A DNA stretch of 64,000 nucleotides from Agrobacterium tumefaciens (GCA_017744915.1 JAGIAH010000009.1:597852-661851), one strand, 5' to 3'; shown: positions 25,849 to 35,019, counted from the first letter of the stretch. The notes: generated by a model not told the origin, from the sequence alone. A program made the numbers and translations.

Positions 25849-26931
25849 ATGAATATGGTTGTGACCTACAAGCACATAGACGAGATGAAGCCGTGGAGCG
25901 ACAAGCTCCACCTGCTGGAATGTATCTCGGTGACACCCGAGACACCGGATGTGATGACATTCCTGTTCCGCTCCGAGGATCAGAACTGGTTCCGTTATCT
26001 TCCGGGCCAGTTCGTCACGCTGGAATTGCCGGTGGGCAGCGAGCCGCTCTACCGCACCTACACATTGTCCTCCAGCCCGTCGCGGCCCTATGCACTTTCG
26101 GTCACGGTCAAGGCGCAGGCCACCAGCATCGGCACGCGCTGGATGTTCGACAATCTGAAGCCCGGCATGAAAATCCGGGCGCTTGGCCCGCTCGGCGACT
26201 TTTCCTACGTCAAGCATCCCGGTGACAAATATCTGTTCATCTCGGCAGGCTCCGGCGTCACGCCGATGATGTCGATGGTGCGCGACATGAGCGACCGTGC
26301 GCCGCAGAGCGACATTGCCTTCATCAACTGCTCGCGTACCCCCGGCGATATCGTCTTCCGTCATGAGCTGGAATATCTCGCCCGCTTCATGCCGAACCTG
26401 TCGCTCGGTTTCATTGTCGAGAAATGTGGCCGCACCGATCTCTGGTCTGGCCTGAAGGGCATGGTCGACAAGGCCAAGATCGCGCTGCTCGCGCATGATT
26501 TCATGGAGCGGACCGTTTTCTGCTGCGGACCGGAGCCGTTCATGGCCGCCGTCCGTTCCATGCTCGACGCATCCGGCTTCGACATGAGCCGTTATCACCA
26601 GGAAAGTTTCTCGCCGGCCGCTCCCGTTGTCGTCGGCGAGAGCGTTCAGCCCCTGGCGGATGGCGAAGCGCTATCGATGGTGGGTTTCACCCTTTCCGGA
26701 AAAGAGATGCCCTGCCAGCCCGGCCAGACGGTTCTGATGACGGCGCGCGCCGCCGGCGTTCGCATCGGTGCGGCCTGCGAATCCGGCATCTGCGGCACCT
26801 GCCGGGTGCTGAAGCTTTCCGGTGAGGTGGAGATGAACCACAATGGCGGCATTCTCGATGAGGAAATCGAGGAAGGCTATATTCTGGCTTGCTGTTCGCG
26901 GCCCTTGACCGATGTGAAGGTGGAAGCCTGA
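25849..26931 (+). CDS. gbcB: Betaine monooxygenase reductase subunit (FAD, NAD, 2Fe-2S)
   Basis: A 360-residue three-domain reductase: FAD barrel (about 20-120, with RTYTLSSSPSRP), NAD domain (FISAGSGVTPMMSMVRDM to CCGPEPFM), and C-terminal plant-type ferredoxin with ligands in ACESGICGTC and a final Cys in ILACC. It passes electrons from NADH to the Rieske oxygenase. It starts 7 nt after gbcA, clearly one operon. No dimethylglycine demethylase genes follow, so the rest of betaine breakdown lies elsewhere. Confidence 0.85.
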   Translation: MNMVVTYKHIDEMKPWSDKLHLLECISVTPETPDVMTFLFRSEDQNWFRYLPGQFVTLELPVGSEPLYRTYTLSSSPSRPYALSVTVKAQATSIGTRWMFDNLKPGMKIRALGPLGDFSYVKHPGDKYLFISAGSGVTPMMSMVRDMSDRAPQSDIAFINCSRTPGDIVFRHELEYLARFMPNLSLGFIVEKCGRTDLWSGLKGMVDKAKIALLAHDFMERTVFCCGPEPFMAAVRSMLDASGFDMSRYHQESFSPAAPVVVGESVQPLADGEALSMVGFTLSGKEMPCQPGQTVLMTARAAGVRIGAACESGICGTCRVLKLSGEVEMNHNGGILDEEIEEGYILACCSRPLTDVKVEA

Positions 26932-26942
26932 CACAGGCAGTC

Positions 26943-26968
26943 TCCCGAAACTCTCATCGGTTTCGGGA
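26943..26968 (+). terminator. Hairpin after gbcB
   Basis: TCCCGAAAC (26943-26951) and GTTTCGGGA (26960-26968) form a perfect 9-bp stem with an 8-nt loop, 11 nt after the gbcB stop. No T-run follows, so it is a probable but atypical terminator. Confidence 0.5.
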
Positions 26969-26973
26969 AAAAG

Positions 26974-26999
26974 ACAGGCATGAGACACAGGCATGAGAC
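26974..26999. repeat. Perfect 13-bp tandem duplication
   Basis: ACAGGCATGAGAC occurs twice head to tail between the two hairpins downstream of gbcB. It may be a recent slip duplication. Confidence 0.7.
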
Positions 27000-27005
27000 A
27001 AGGAG

Positions 27006-27048
27006 CTGGATCGTTTTGGCAATTCGACGAAAAGCCAAAACGATCCAG
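27006..27048. repeat. Long perfect hairpin with 15-bp arms
   Basis: CTGGATCGTTTTGGC (27006-27020) and GCCAAAACGATCCAG (27034-27048) are perfectly complementary around a 13-nt loop. It is far stronger than usual terminators in this genome and lacks a T-run; it may be a dispersed palindromic unit or a structured 3' end. Confidence 0.65.
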
Positions 27049-27223
27049 CGGCGTGTCACGCCCCTTTCCTTCACCGGATAGTTGTCTTGGAACCAAATTT
27101 CCCTAAACTCGTTTGCACGTCATCGAATTCTTTTCGGGCATGAACGGGGTCCGCCCCTCTCTCCGACGAGAACGCGTGGGTGAAAAGGCGCGGCCAACGC
27201 GCTGAAGCAAACGGAGGAAGATC

Positions 27224-27688
27224 ATGATGAATTTCCGGACAACGAGTGTCGCTACAGCGATCGTCGTGTTCCTCACCAGCTTTACGCCGTCGCAGGCGTT
27301 CCAGGTCCCTGTTCCGATGCCCAAGCCGGCGGTTTCCACCGACAACGTGGTGCCGGTGCAATATCGCGAATGGGACCGCAGATACGATCGCCGTTATGGC
27401 GACCGCATGTATCGCCCGCGCCCGCCGCGTGACGGCTGGTATAATGGTCACCGCGGTTATCGCGATCGTCGTCCGGGTTACCGTTATCACAATGGTTACT
27501 GGTTCCCGCTGGCAGCCTTTGCCGCAGGCGCCATCATCGGCGGCGCCATGTCGCAGCCGCGTCCGGTCTATGGCGGCAGCCATGTCTCCTGGTGCCAGAA
27601 CCGCTGGCGCTCCTATCGCGCCTACGACAATACCTATCAGCCGAACAGCGGTCCGCGCCGCATATGCGTATCGCCCTACAGCCGCTGA
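27224..27688 (+). CDS. BA14K-family exported protein
   Basis: A 154-residue protein with a signal peptide (1-25, cleaved after SQA), an Arg/Tyr-rich middle (RRYDRRYGDRMYRPRPPRDG), one Gly/Ala hydrophobic stretch (FPLAAFAAGAIIGGAMS), and the BA14K C-terminus HVSWCQNRWRSYRAYDNTYQP. The family is named for the immunoreactive 14-kDa protein of Brucella, reported to act as a lectin. GGAGG precedes the ATG pair; the first ATG is used. It is a diverged tandem copy of the next gene. Confidence 0.85.
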   Translation: MMNFRTTSVATAIVVFLTSFTPSQAFQVPVPMPKPAVSTDNVVPVQYREWDRRYDRRYGDRMYRPRPPRDGWYNGHRGYRDRRPGYRYHNGYWFPLAAFAAGAIIGGAMSQPRPVYGGSHVSWCQNRWRSYRAYDNTYQPNSGPRRICVSPYSR

Positions 27689-27700
27689 TGACGGTTTTGG

Positions 27701-27731
27701 AAAGCCCGGATTCATTCCGGGCTTTTGTTTT
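27701..27731 (+). terminator. Intrinsic terminator after the first BA14K gene
   Basis: AAAGCCCGGA (27701-27710) and TCCGGGCTTT (27716-27725) form a perfect 10-bp stem with a 5-nt loop, followed by a broken T-run. Confidence 0.88.
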
Positions 27732-27912
27732 AAGGCTGCCGATCTGGATAAACCAGGTGTGATGGGGCCGTTAATGCTGGGTTCAGGCGCGGACGCCTAG
27801 CCTGTAGGTGGTAAAGTTACAGCCAGACCCGACAAACTGGCCAAACGAGAAGAAAAAACTGCTATTATTCACGGAGAACGGCCTGTCGACCGTCGTGAAT
27901 GGAGGAAGTCAG

Positions 27913-28428
27913 ATGAAAAGCTATGTGAAGAATATCCTGGCTGTCGGTCTTTCTGCAATCGTGGTTGCAGGAGCGATCGTTCCGGCAGAAGCAGCGATGC
28001 CGTTGCCAGTGGCGCCGAAGAGCGTCGAGGCCGTGGGCAATGACGCCGGCCAGAATATCGTGAATGTGCAATATTGGCGCGATCGTGACGACTGGGGCGG
28101 TCGCCGTGGTTGGTATCGCGGCCATCGCGGTTATCGCGATTATCGCCCGGGTTATCGTCACCATGACGGTTACTGGTTCCCGCTCGCAGCCTTTGCGACG
28201 GGTGCGATCATCGGCGGCGCACTGTCGCAGCCGCGCGAAATCTACCGTCCGGTGCCGGAATATCGCCCGCGTCCGGTCTATCGCGAATACCGCCCGGTCT
28301 ATCGTGGCGGCATGAGCCGCGCGCATGTGAACTGGTGCTATGGCCGCTATCGTTCCTACGATGCCTATAGCAACACGTTCCAGCCGTATCACGGCCCGCG
28401 CCAGCCCTGCTATTCGCCCTACGGCTGA
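27913..28428 (+). CDS. BA14K-family exported protein, second copy
   Basis: A 171-residue paralogue of the preceding gene with a signal peptide (1-27, cleaved after AEA), an Arg/Tyr-rich segment, the shared [20 protein letters not shown] span, and the BA14K end [21 protein letters not shown]. It has an extra Pro-Arg-Tyr repeat ([18 protein letters not shown]) that the first copy lacks. ATG 27913 has GGAGG upstream. Each copy has its own terminator, so they are probably transcribed separately. Confidence 0.85.
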   Translation: MKSYVKNILAVGLSAIVVAGAIVPAEAAMPLPVAPKSVEAVGNDAGQNIVNVQYWRDRDDWGGRRGWYRGHRGYRDYRPGYRHHDGYWFPLAAFATGAIIGGALSQPREIYRPVPEYRPRPVYREYRPVYRGGMSRAHVNWCYGRYRSYDAYSNTFQPYHGPRQPCYSPYG

Positions 28429-28452
28429 TAGAAGCGACGTTTAAATCGAGAG

Positions 28453-28482
28453 AGCCGTCCGGTGACCACCGGGCGGCTTTTT
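28453..28482. terminator. Terminator between the second BA14K gene and zntB-like gene
   Basis: A 12-bp stem with one G-U pair (AGCCGTCCGGTG and CACCGGGCGGCT, 28453-28478) leads into TTTTT. It serves the BA14K gene on the plus strand; the convergent gene ends 5 nt beyond. Confidence 0.85.
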
Positions 28483-28486
28483 GCTG

Positions 28487-29482
28487 TCACAAAATCCGCG
28501 CCCGCTTCAGCACCACCCAGGCGAGCAGGACCGAAATCACGATGAAGACGCTGGCCGAAAGCGTGCCGCCCGTGCCGACGGTAAACGGCAGCTCATCCGT
28601 ATTCATGCCGAAAAAGCCGGTCACCAGTGATGGCGGCAGCAGGAACGCCGTCATCAGCGACAGGATATAGAGGTGGCGGTTGGTTTCCGACGAGAGTTTG
28701 GAATCGATTTCTTCATGCAGCAGCCTCGCGCGCTCCTGCAAGGCATAAACATCGTGATCGACAGCCTCCAGACGGCTCATCAGCCGCGAGGCGACATCCT
28801 CGAAACCATCCGGCATCTCGTCGTCATCGGCGGCGGAAGCGCGCCGCATCAGGGTCAGTACGGTGCGCAGATGCCGGTGCAGGCGAACGACCGTGCGGCG
28901 CAGCGGCGCAAGACGCCGCCGCTCGTCGCGGTTCTCGCTGTCATAGACCATGTCCTCGATGGCATTGAGTTCTTCCGTCGTCTCCATCACCAGATTGATG
29001 AGCGAGCGCTGGAATTCCGCCACCAGCCCCTCGAAGACATGCGACGGCGTGAGGTAACGATTGGAATTCTTGTCGACCGCCGCCTTCAGCCGGTCCACCG
29101 AATGCAGCGGCTGTAGCCGGGTGGTGATGATGAAACGGTCGCTCACCGCGAAATGCAGCCAGCCGAAATCGCGCGTTTCCTTGTCGAACTCACGCTGGAA
29201 ATCGACCAGCGTGCCATAGAGCGATTTTTCATCGACCACGATGGAAGGATGGGTCTCGTGGGTGGTGAGGCTTGCCCGTGCCGCCGGATCGAGACCGACG
29301 ATCGTTTCGAGAAAGCCCGCCACCCGCTGGTCGGCGAGGTTGAGATGCAGCCAGTAGAACCCCTCATAACCGGCCATTTCGTCGAAGCCGGCATCGGGTG
29401 CCAGGCGGCGGCATGGGGCCGTTCCCGGCTGGAAGTGGTAGGCCCAGACAAGGCCGGGAATGGTGGGCGTTATGAGATCCAT
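28487..29482 (-). CDS. CorA/ZntB-family metal transporter
   Basis: A 331-residue member of the CorA superfamily, closer to ZntB: a cytosolic N-domain (1-260) and two C-terminal spans with the pore motif GFFGMNTDELP. ZntB proteins carry Zn2+ across the inner membrane; the motif alone does not tell Zn2+ from Mg2+. It is clearly distinct from the CorA at 8.8 kb. It is monocistronic, convergent with the BA14K genes. Confidence 0.82.
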   Translation of the reverse strand: MDLITPTIPGLVWAYHFQPGTAPCRRLAPDAGFDEMAGYEGFYWLHLNLADQRVAGFLETIVGLDPAARASLTTHETHPSIVVDEKSLYGTLVDFQREFDKETRDFGWLHFAVSDRFIITTRLQPLHSVDRLKAAVDKNSNRYLTPSHVFEGLVAEFQRSLINLVMETTEELNAIEDMVYDSENRDERRRLAPLRRTVVRLHRHLRTVLTLMRRASAADDDEMPDGFEDVASRLMSRLEAVDHDVYALQERARLLHEEIDSKLSSETNRHLYILSLMTAFLLPPSLVTGFFGMNTDELPFTVGTGGTLSASVFIVISVLLAWVVLKRARIL

Positions 29483-29703
29483 CGTGGCAGTCCTGACTGG
29501 CTGGATGGGAGGAGGGGAGGCGTCCGTCGTTCCGGTGTGGGGGCGGCAGCGGCGAGGCGCCTTTCAGCGCATGCTGAGCAAATTCATATGACAGTTTTAT
29601 AACAAACCTGCCGAAATGGTGGGAATTTTCAAATTGACGTTTACGTAAAAATCATTTAGCCCGAGGGCAGTAGCAAGATGCAAGAGCTTCGGGAGGAGGC
29701 AGC

Positions 29704-31488
29704 ATGTATAGCGCGCCGGTGGATGATATCGCCTTTACACTCAAACATGTGGCGGGTCTTGAAGACGCGCTGTCAAAGGGTGTGCTGGGAGACCTCAGCG
29801 AAGATCTCGTCGATGCCATTCTGCAGGAAGCCGGTCGCTTCGCAACCGGAGAGGTTGCGCCGCTCGCCGAGATTGGCGACCGCCAGGGCGCGAAGCTCGC
29901 TGACGGCAAGGTCACGACGCCGGATGGCTGGGCCGATCTTTATCGCCGCTGGGCGGAAGCGGGCTGGAACAGCCTGACGGCTCCGGAAGAATTCGGCGGC
30001 CAGAACCTGCCGCATATGCTGAATGTCGCAGCGCTCGAAATGTGGAATTCCGGCTCCATGGCCTTTGCGCTGGCGCCGACGCTGACCATGGGGGCCGTGG
30101 AAGCGCTCGTCGCCCACGGCAGCAATGATCTGAAGCGCATCTATCTTCCCAAGCTCGTCTCCGGCGAATGGACGGGCACCATGAACCTCACCGAACCGCA
30201 TGCGGGATCGGACCTCGGTGTGCTGAAGACCCGGGCGGAGCGTAATGGCGACGGCACCTATCGCATCTTCGGCCAGAAGATTTTCATCACCTGGGGCGAA
30301 CACGACGCGGCGGACAATATCATCCACCTCGTCCTCGCCCGCCTGCCGGATGCGCCGGCCGGAACGCGCGGCATCTCGCTGTTCCTCGTGCCGAAATTCC
30401 TGCCCGATGAAAACGGCGCGCCGGGCAACCGCAACGATCTTTTCTGTCATTCGCTGGAGCACAAGCTCGGCATTCATGGCTCCCCCACCTGCACGATGAT
30501 TTTCGGCGACGGCAAGTTCGGTGACGAAAAAGGTGCTCTCGGCTGGCTGGTCGGCGAGGAGAACAAAGGTCTCGCCTGCATGTTCACCATGATGAACAAC
30601 GCCCGCTTGGCCGTCGGCATGCAGGGCGTGGCGATCTGCGAGGCGGCGACCCAGAAGGCGATCGAATATGCGAAGGAGCGCACGCAGGGCAAGGCGCCCG
30701 GCTGGCAGGGCTCCGGCATGAGCCCGATCATCGAACATCCGGATATCGCCCGCACATTGCTGACGATGAAGGCGCTGACGCAGGGGTCACGGGCGATTTC
30801 CTTCAGCTGCGCCCATGCCATCGACATGGCGCATGCGACCGAAGACGCCCATCAGCGCGCTCACTGGCAGGAGCGCGCTGCCCTTCTGACACCGATTGCC
30901 AAGTCCTTCTCCACCGATGCCGGCGTCGATGTCGCTTCCATGGGCATTCAGGTGCATGGCGGCATGGGCTTCATCGAGGAAACCGGCGCGGCGCGTTATC
31001 TGCGCGATGCCCGCATCGCCCCGATCTATGAAGGCACCAACGGCATTCAGGCCATCGATCTGGTGCTGCGCAAGCTGCCGCTCTCCGAGGGTGCGCAGGT
31101 GCGCGGTTTCATCGCCGAACTGCGCGAGATCGCCGCCCGGACAGCCGCTTCGAACCGCGACGATCTCGGCGAGACCGCCCGTTATCTCGAAGCCAGCCTC
31201 AACGATCTGGAAACGGTGACCGACTGGCTGCTCTCCCGCGTCAAGGCGGGCGAAACTGAAACCGCGCTTGCCGGAGCGACGGCCTATCAGCGCCTCTTCG
31301 GCCTGGCGCTCAGCGGTGCCTATCTCGCCAAGGGCGCCTTGGCCTCCGTCGATGATGGCAGGGGCGAGCACCGCGCAGCCCTTTGCCGTTTCACGGCGGA
31401 AAACCTGCTGGCGGAAACGGCTGCGCTGAAGGACCGCGTCATCTCAGGCGCGGCAAGCCTTGCCGCCGCCCGCACCCTGTTGGCTTGA
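29704..31488 (+). CDS. Acyl-CoA dehydrogenase, DmdC-like long form
   Basis: A 594-residue acyl-CoA dehydrogenase of the long type with an extra C-terminal domain (about 465-594), similar in form to 3-methylmercaptopropionyl-CoA dehydrogenase DmdC. FAD-site motifs are TEPHAGSDLG and FITWGEH; the catalytic Glu is in IYEGTNGIQAIDL. It introduces a trans-2 double bond in an acyl-CoA. An enoyl-CoA hydratase gene follows after 10 nt, giving two consecutive beta-oxidation steps. The actual acyl group is not known. Confidence 0.85.
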   Translation: MYSAPVDDIAFTLKHVAGLEDALSKGVLGDLSEDLVDAILQEAGRFATGEVAPLAEIGDRQGAKLADGKVTTPDGWADLYRRWAEAGWNSLTAPEEFGGQNLPHMLNVAALEMWNSGSMAFALAPTLTMGAVEALVAHGSNDLKRIYLPKLVSGEWTGTMNLTEPHAGSDLGVLKTRAERNGDGTYRIFGQKIFITWGEHDAADNIIHLVLARLPDAPAGTRGISLFLVPKFLPDENGAPGNRNDLFCHSLEHKLGIHGSPTCTMIFGDGKFGDEKGALGWLVGEENKGLACMFTMMNNARLAVGMQGVAICEAATQKAIEYAKERTQGKAPGWQGSGMSPIIEHPDIARTLLTMKALTQGSRAISFSCAHAIDMAHATEDAHQRAHWQERAALLTPIAKSFSTDAGVDVASMGIQVHGGMGFIEETGAARYLRDARIAPIYEGTNGIQAIDLVLRKLPLSEGAQVRGFIAELREIAARTAASNRDDLGETARYLEASLNDLETVTDWLLSRVKAGETETALAGATAYQRLFGLALSGAYLAKGALASVDDGRGEHRAALCRFTAENLLAETAALKDRVISGAASLAAARTLLA

Positions 31489-31498
31489 GGAGTTTCAG

Positions 31499-32257
31499 AT
31501 GTCGGACGATCACATTCTCGTCGAGCGGGTCGGCCATGCGCCAGACGTTCTTACCATCCGCTTCAATCGGCCGGAAAAGAAAAACGCCATCACCGATGCC
31601 ATGTATCTGCGCATGGCCGAGGCATTGCATGCCGCCAATGCGGATCCCGAAATCCGGGTGGTCGTATTTCTCGGCACGGAAGGCTGCTTTTCTGCGGGCA
31701 ACGACATGGCCGATTTCCTGGCCTTTGCCATGTCCGGCGGTAAGGGAAAACTCGCGGCACTCGAACTTCTGAAAGCGCTCGTCGCCTTCGAAAAGCCGCT
31801 GGTATCCGGCGTGGATGGGCTCGCCATCGGAATCGGCACGACGCTCAATCTTCATTGTGACCTGACGGTTGCCTCGAGCCGCAGCCTGTTCAAGACGCCT
31901 TTCGTGGATCTCGCGCTGGTGCCGGAAGCGGCCTCCAGCCTGCTGGTGCCGAAGCTCATCGGCCACCAGCGCGCCTTTGCGCTGCTGGCCATGGGCGAGG
32001 GTTTTTCCGCCGAACAGGCATGGCATGCCGGGCTGATCTGGAAAGTCGTCGCCCCCGAACATGTGGAGAGCGAAACGCTGGCGCTCGCCACCCGGCTTGC
32101 CGCCAAACCACAGCAGGCGCTGAAGATCGCCCGCGATCTGGTGCGCGGCAACCCGGACGATGTTCTTGCCCGCATCGAAGAGGAAGGCCGTCATTTCATC
32201 GCGCAGCTGCAAAGTGCGGAAGCGCGCGCCGCCTTCGAGGCCTTCATGCGCCGCTGA
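31499..32257 (+). CDS. Enoyl-CoA hydratase/isomerase
   Basis: A 252-residue crotonase-fold protein. Oxyanion-hole segments are GCFSAGNDMADFL and VDGLAIGIGTTLNLHCDL; of the two Glu residues of classical hydratases the first is replaced (DGLAIGIG), while the LVPEAASSLLVPKLIG segment has one Glu, a pattern seen in isomerases. It follows the acyl-CoA dehydrogenase by 10 nt with GAGGAG in front of ATG 31499. It may be a delta3-delta2 enoyl-CoA isomerase rather than a hydratase. Confidence 0.83.
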   Translation: MSDDHILVERVGHAPDVLTIRFNRPEKKNAITDAMYLRMAEALHAANADPEIRVVVFLGTEGCFSAGNDMADFLAFAMSGGKGKLAALELLKALVAFEKPLVSGVDGLAIGIGTTLNLHCDLTVASSRSLFKTPFVDLALVPEAASSLLVPKLIGHQRAFALLAMGEGFSAEQAWHAGLIWKVVAPEHVESETLALATRLAAKPQQALKIARDLVRGNPDDVLARIEEEGRHFIAQLQSAEARAAFEAFMRR

Positions 32258-32302
32258 GCGCGCACAAGACGACGGGACGTTGCTTGTCATTCGGGAGTGT
32301 GC

Positions 32303-32343
32303 GCCACTTGTTTCTTCTCCCCGCGGGAGAAGAAACAAGTGGC
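32303..32343. repeat. Long hairpin, unit of the CTTCTCCCC repeat family
   Basis: Two perfectly complementary 19-nt arms (32303-32321 and 32325-32343) with a 3-nt loop. The arm words TTCTTCTCCCC and GGGAGAAGAAACAAG recur in the repeats at 48.9 and 52.0 kb. It lies 45 nt after the enoyl-CoA hydratase gene and could stop transcription. Confidence 0.75.
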
Positions 32344-32429
32344 ATCCCCTGCGTTCGAAGCCACTGTGCTTGTGAATGCGGATTATGTATGGTCGCGCCC
32401 ACCGGTCCAGTAAAGGTGAAGGCCTCCGC

Positions 32430-32744
32430 ATGCGTCACGTCGTTTTCGTTCTGTCCGTCTTACTCTCCGCCGTAACCGTTGCAGAAGCGGCCGTGACTGC
32501 GCCTTTGTCGGTTTCGAGCAGCGACGTCATCCTGGCGCAGTCCGCGGATGACGATAGTCCGAATTTTTATTCCGGCAATAATCGTGACCACCAGCGCCGC
32601 GCCCGTTTCGTCTGTGTCATCACCCCGCCGGAGAGCGCCAATCGCCGCCGGCCCTATATCTGCCCGCTGGAACGGGGTCGTGTTGGCGGTTCCTGCCGCT
32701 GCCCGGGCGTGGTCGGCAATGGCACGGTCGATACCGCCTGGTGA
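32430..32744 (+). CDS. Small exported Cys-containing protein, unknown function
   Basis: A 104-residue protein with a signal peptide (RHVVFVLSVLLSAVTVAEA, about 20 residues). The mature part has an acidic Asp/Ser stretch and four Cys: RARFVCVITPP, PYICPLERGRVGGSCRCPGV. The Cys-rich end suggests disulfide bonding in the periplasm. A purine-rich AAAGGTGAAGG precedes ATG 32430. Its stop abuts the convergent RNA methyltransferase stop. No known family is recognised. Confidence 0.6.
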   Translation: MRHVVFVLSVLLSAVTVAEAAVTAPLSVSSSDVILAQSADDDSPNFYSGNNRDHQRRARFVCVITPPESANRRRPYICPLERGRVGGSCRCPGVVGNGTVDTAW

Positions 32745-33995
32745 TCATTTCTCCAGCACCGCCACGGCTTCCACATGCGGCGACCACAGGAACTGGTCGA
32801 CCGGCGTGACGCGGGTGATGCGATAGCCGCCTTCCGTGAGGATGGTGAGATCGCGCGCGAGCGTCAGCGGATTGCAGCTTACCGCAACGATCTTCTTCAC
32901 CGTGCTGCGGGCCAGTTCCTTGCACTGGAATTCCGCGCCGGCGCGCGGCGGATCGAAGACGACGGCATCGTAATTCTTGAGTTCGCTGACCATCAGCGGC
33001 CGGCGGAAGAGATCGCGCTTCTCGACGCTCACCGGCTTCAGGCCCTGCGTGTTGCGGGCGGCGAAATCCAGCGCCTTCAGCGGCTTGTCTTCCGCTTCCA
33101 CCGCATGCACCTTGCCGACGCGCGCAAGCCGCAGCGCAAATGTGCCGGAACCGCAGAAGAGATCGGCAATGCGTTTGGATTTGCCGACATGGGCAAGCAC
33201 CAGCTCGGCCATGGCATCTTCCGCCTGCTTCGTCGCCTGCGTGAAACCGCCGGCCGGTGGCGAAACCGGAACGCCGCCGAATTCGATGACCGGCTTTTGC
33301 GGTTCGATCAGGATTTCACCCGAGAGTGAAACGCGGGCAATGCCGCGCATGGCAAGCACCGTTTCCGTGAGCGTGCGTCGCTGCTTGTCGCTGACCGATT
33401 TGATGCCCTCGACGGAAATATCGAGACCGGAGAGCGTTTCGAGAACGGTGATGCGGAACGGCTCGGCATTCGCCACCATGGAAAGGCCGATGGCGCGGAT
33501 GGCATCGAGCCGCGAGACGATGCCCGGTGAAGTCACGGGACATTCCTCGATGGCGACGATGTGATGGCTGTTCGCTTGGCTGAAACCGAGCAGCAGGCCC
33601 TTTTCCGTCCTGCGGGCGGCAAACACCGCACGACGGCGCTCGCCGGGGCGACAGATGACGAGATCGTCCACCGGCGGTGTCAGGCCCTTTGATTTCAGTG
33701 CCGAGACCACCAGCTCCCGTTTGAAGGCATGGTAAGGCTGGTCGGCAAGATGCTGCAGCGAACAGCCGCCGCAGGTGCCGTTCTTGCCTTCGGGGCCGAA
33801 ATGGCGGCAGGCGGGCTCGCGGCGATCCACCGAGGCTTCGGCTATCGACATGACGGTGCCATGATCCTTCACCTTGGCGATGGCCACCGTTTCGCCCGGA
33901 AGCGCGAAGGGCACGTAGACCGGGCCGTCGGGACAGTGGGCGATGCCATCGCCCTGCGCGCCGAGGCTCTTGATGGTGACGGTCTGTGTGCTCAT
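32745..33995 (-). CDS. TrmA/RlmD-family RNA m5U methyltransferase
   Basis: A 416-residue RNA (uracil-5) methyltransferase: N-terminal TRAM domain (1-60), a [4Fe-4S] site built from CRHFG, CGGC and a later EECPV, SAM-binding IADLFCGSGTFALRLAR, and the catalytic Cys in VAVSCNPLTLARDL. The target is most likely a uridine in 23S rRNA (RlmD/RlmC-like). Its first 4 nt overlap the end of tlyA. Rhizobial genomes carry few TrmA homologues, so tRNA U54 as target cannot be excluded. Confidence 0.88.
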   Translation of the reverse strand: MSTQTVTIKSLGAQGDGIAHCPDGPVYVPFALPGETVAIAKVKDHGTVMSIAEASVDRREPACRHFGPEGKNGTCGGCSLQHLADQPYHAFKRELVVSALKSKGLTPPVDDLVICRPGERRRAVFAARRTEKGLLLGFSQANSHHIVAIEECPVTSPGIVSRLDAIRAIGLSMVANAEPFRITVLETLSGLDISVEGIKSVSDKQRRTLTETVLAMRGIARVSLSGEILIEPQKPVIEFGGVPVSPPAGGFTQATKQAEDAMAELVLAHVGKSKRIADLFCGSGTFALRLARVGKVHAVEAEDKPLKALDFAARNTQGLKPVSVEKRDLFRRPLMVSELKNYDAVVFDPPRAGAEFQCKELARSTVKKIVAVSCNPLTLARDLTILTEGGYRITRVTPVDQFLWSPHVEAVAVLEK

Positions 33996-34744
33996 GGCTT
34001 TTCGCCTCCGAGAAGAAATTCGATATTGCCGTCGCCGCCGGAAATCGGCGAGGGAATGAGGCCGAGGCTTTTCCAGCCCATGTCTTCAACGAGCCAGCGT
34101 TCCAGCTCTGCCGCAACGGCAGGCGCGGTTTCGGGCTCCTTCAGAAGCCCGGCCTTGCTGATGGCATCGCGCCCGGCTTCGAATTGCGGCTTCACCAGCA
34201 AAGCCGCCAGAGCACCGGTTTCGGCAAGCTCAAGCGCCGGGGCCAGCGCAAGCTTCAGCGAAATGAACGAAACATCAGAGACGATGAAAGTGACGGGCCT
34301 GTCGTCCAGATCTTCCGACGTCAGAGACCGCGCATTCAGCCCTTCGAGATTGGTTACGCGCGGGTCGTTCTCGATCCTCGGATGCATCTGCCCGTGGCCG
34401 ACATCGATGGCGGTGACGTGTTTTGCGCCCCGCTCGAGCAGCACCTCGGTAAAGCCGCCGGTCGATGCGCCGACATCGAGACAGTCCTTGCCCGATGGAT
34501 CGAGCCGGAAATGATCAAGGGCGGCCACGAGCTTGAGGGCTGCGCGGGAAACATAGGCCTGTGCCGGGTCGCTGATGGCGATTTCGGCATTTCCGGCGAC
34601 AGTCTGGCTGGGTTTGGTGACGATTTTGCCGTTCACGCTCACGGTGCCGCGCGAAACCGCGTCGCGCGCACGCGAGCGGCTGGCGAAGTGGCCGAGCGAT
34701 ACAAGAAGCTGGTCAAGCCGTTCATTCTCAGATGTTTTGGACAT
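33992..34744 (-). CDS. tlyA: TlyA-family rRNA 2'-O-methyltransferase
   Basis: A 250-residue TlyA protein: S4 RNA-binding domain at the N-terminus (RLDQLLVSLGHFASRSRARDAVSRGTVSVNG) and an FtsJ-type methyltransferase domain (LDVGASTGGFTEVLLERGA, then DVSFISLKLAL). The family methylates cytidines of 16S and/or 23S rRNA; the old name haemolysin is misleading. It overlaps the next methyltransferase by 4 nt, suggesting coupled translation. In related genomes tlyA usually lies next to dxs; here they are 6.4 kb apart. Confidence 0.9.
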   Translation of the reverse strand: MSKTSENERLDQLLVSLGHFASRSRARDAVSRGTVSVNGKIVTKPSQTVAGNAEIAISDPAQAYVSRAALKLVAALDHFRLDPSGKDCLDVGASTGGFTEVLLERGAKHVTAIDVGHGQMHPRIENDPRVTNLEGLNARSLTSEDLDDRPVTFIVSDVSFISLKLALAPALELAETGALAALLVKPQFEAGRDAISKAGLLKEPETAPAVAAELERWLVEDMGWKSLGLIPSPISGGDGNIEFLLGGEKP

Positions 34745-35019
34745 GGTCCCGTGTCAATGACCGTCAAACTCCGCCGATGCAAGCGATTTATCGCGGGGAA
34801 GGGGTTGTCGGCGTGCGCCATCGCTGCGGAAGGCGCTGTTGCACCGCAAAATGAGAAAGTTCGATTAATCCAATATAAAGGCTTGTATTGCACTTTGTCC
34901 GCAAGGCCCGTGCGGCCACCGGAACCCCGCCATGATGGCATCTCCTTCCATTCCTTAAATTGCGACCGTTGCAGCGCAGACGCCTGCTTCGAGGCATCGG
35001 GTCGCCGAGAGAGTTTGCG

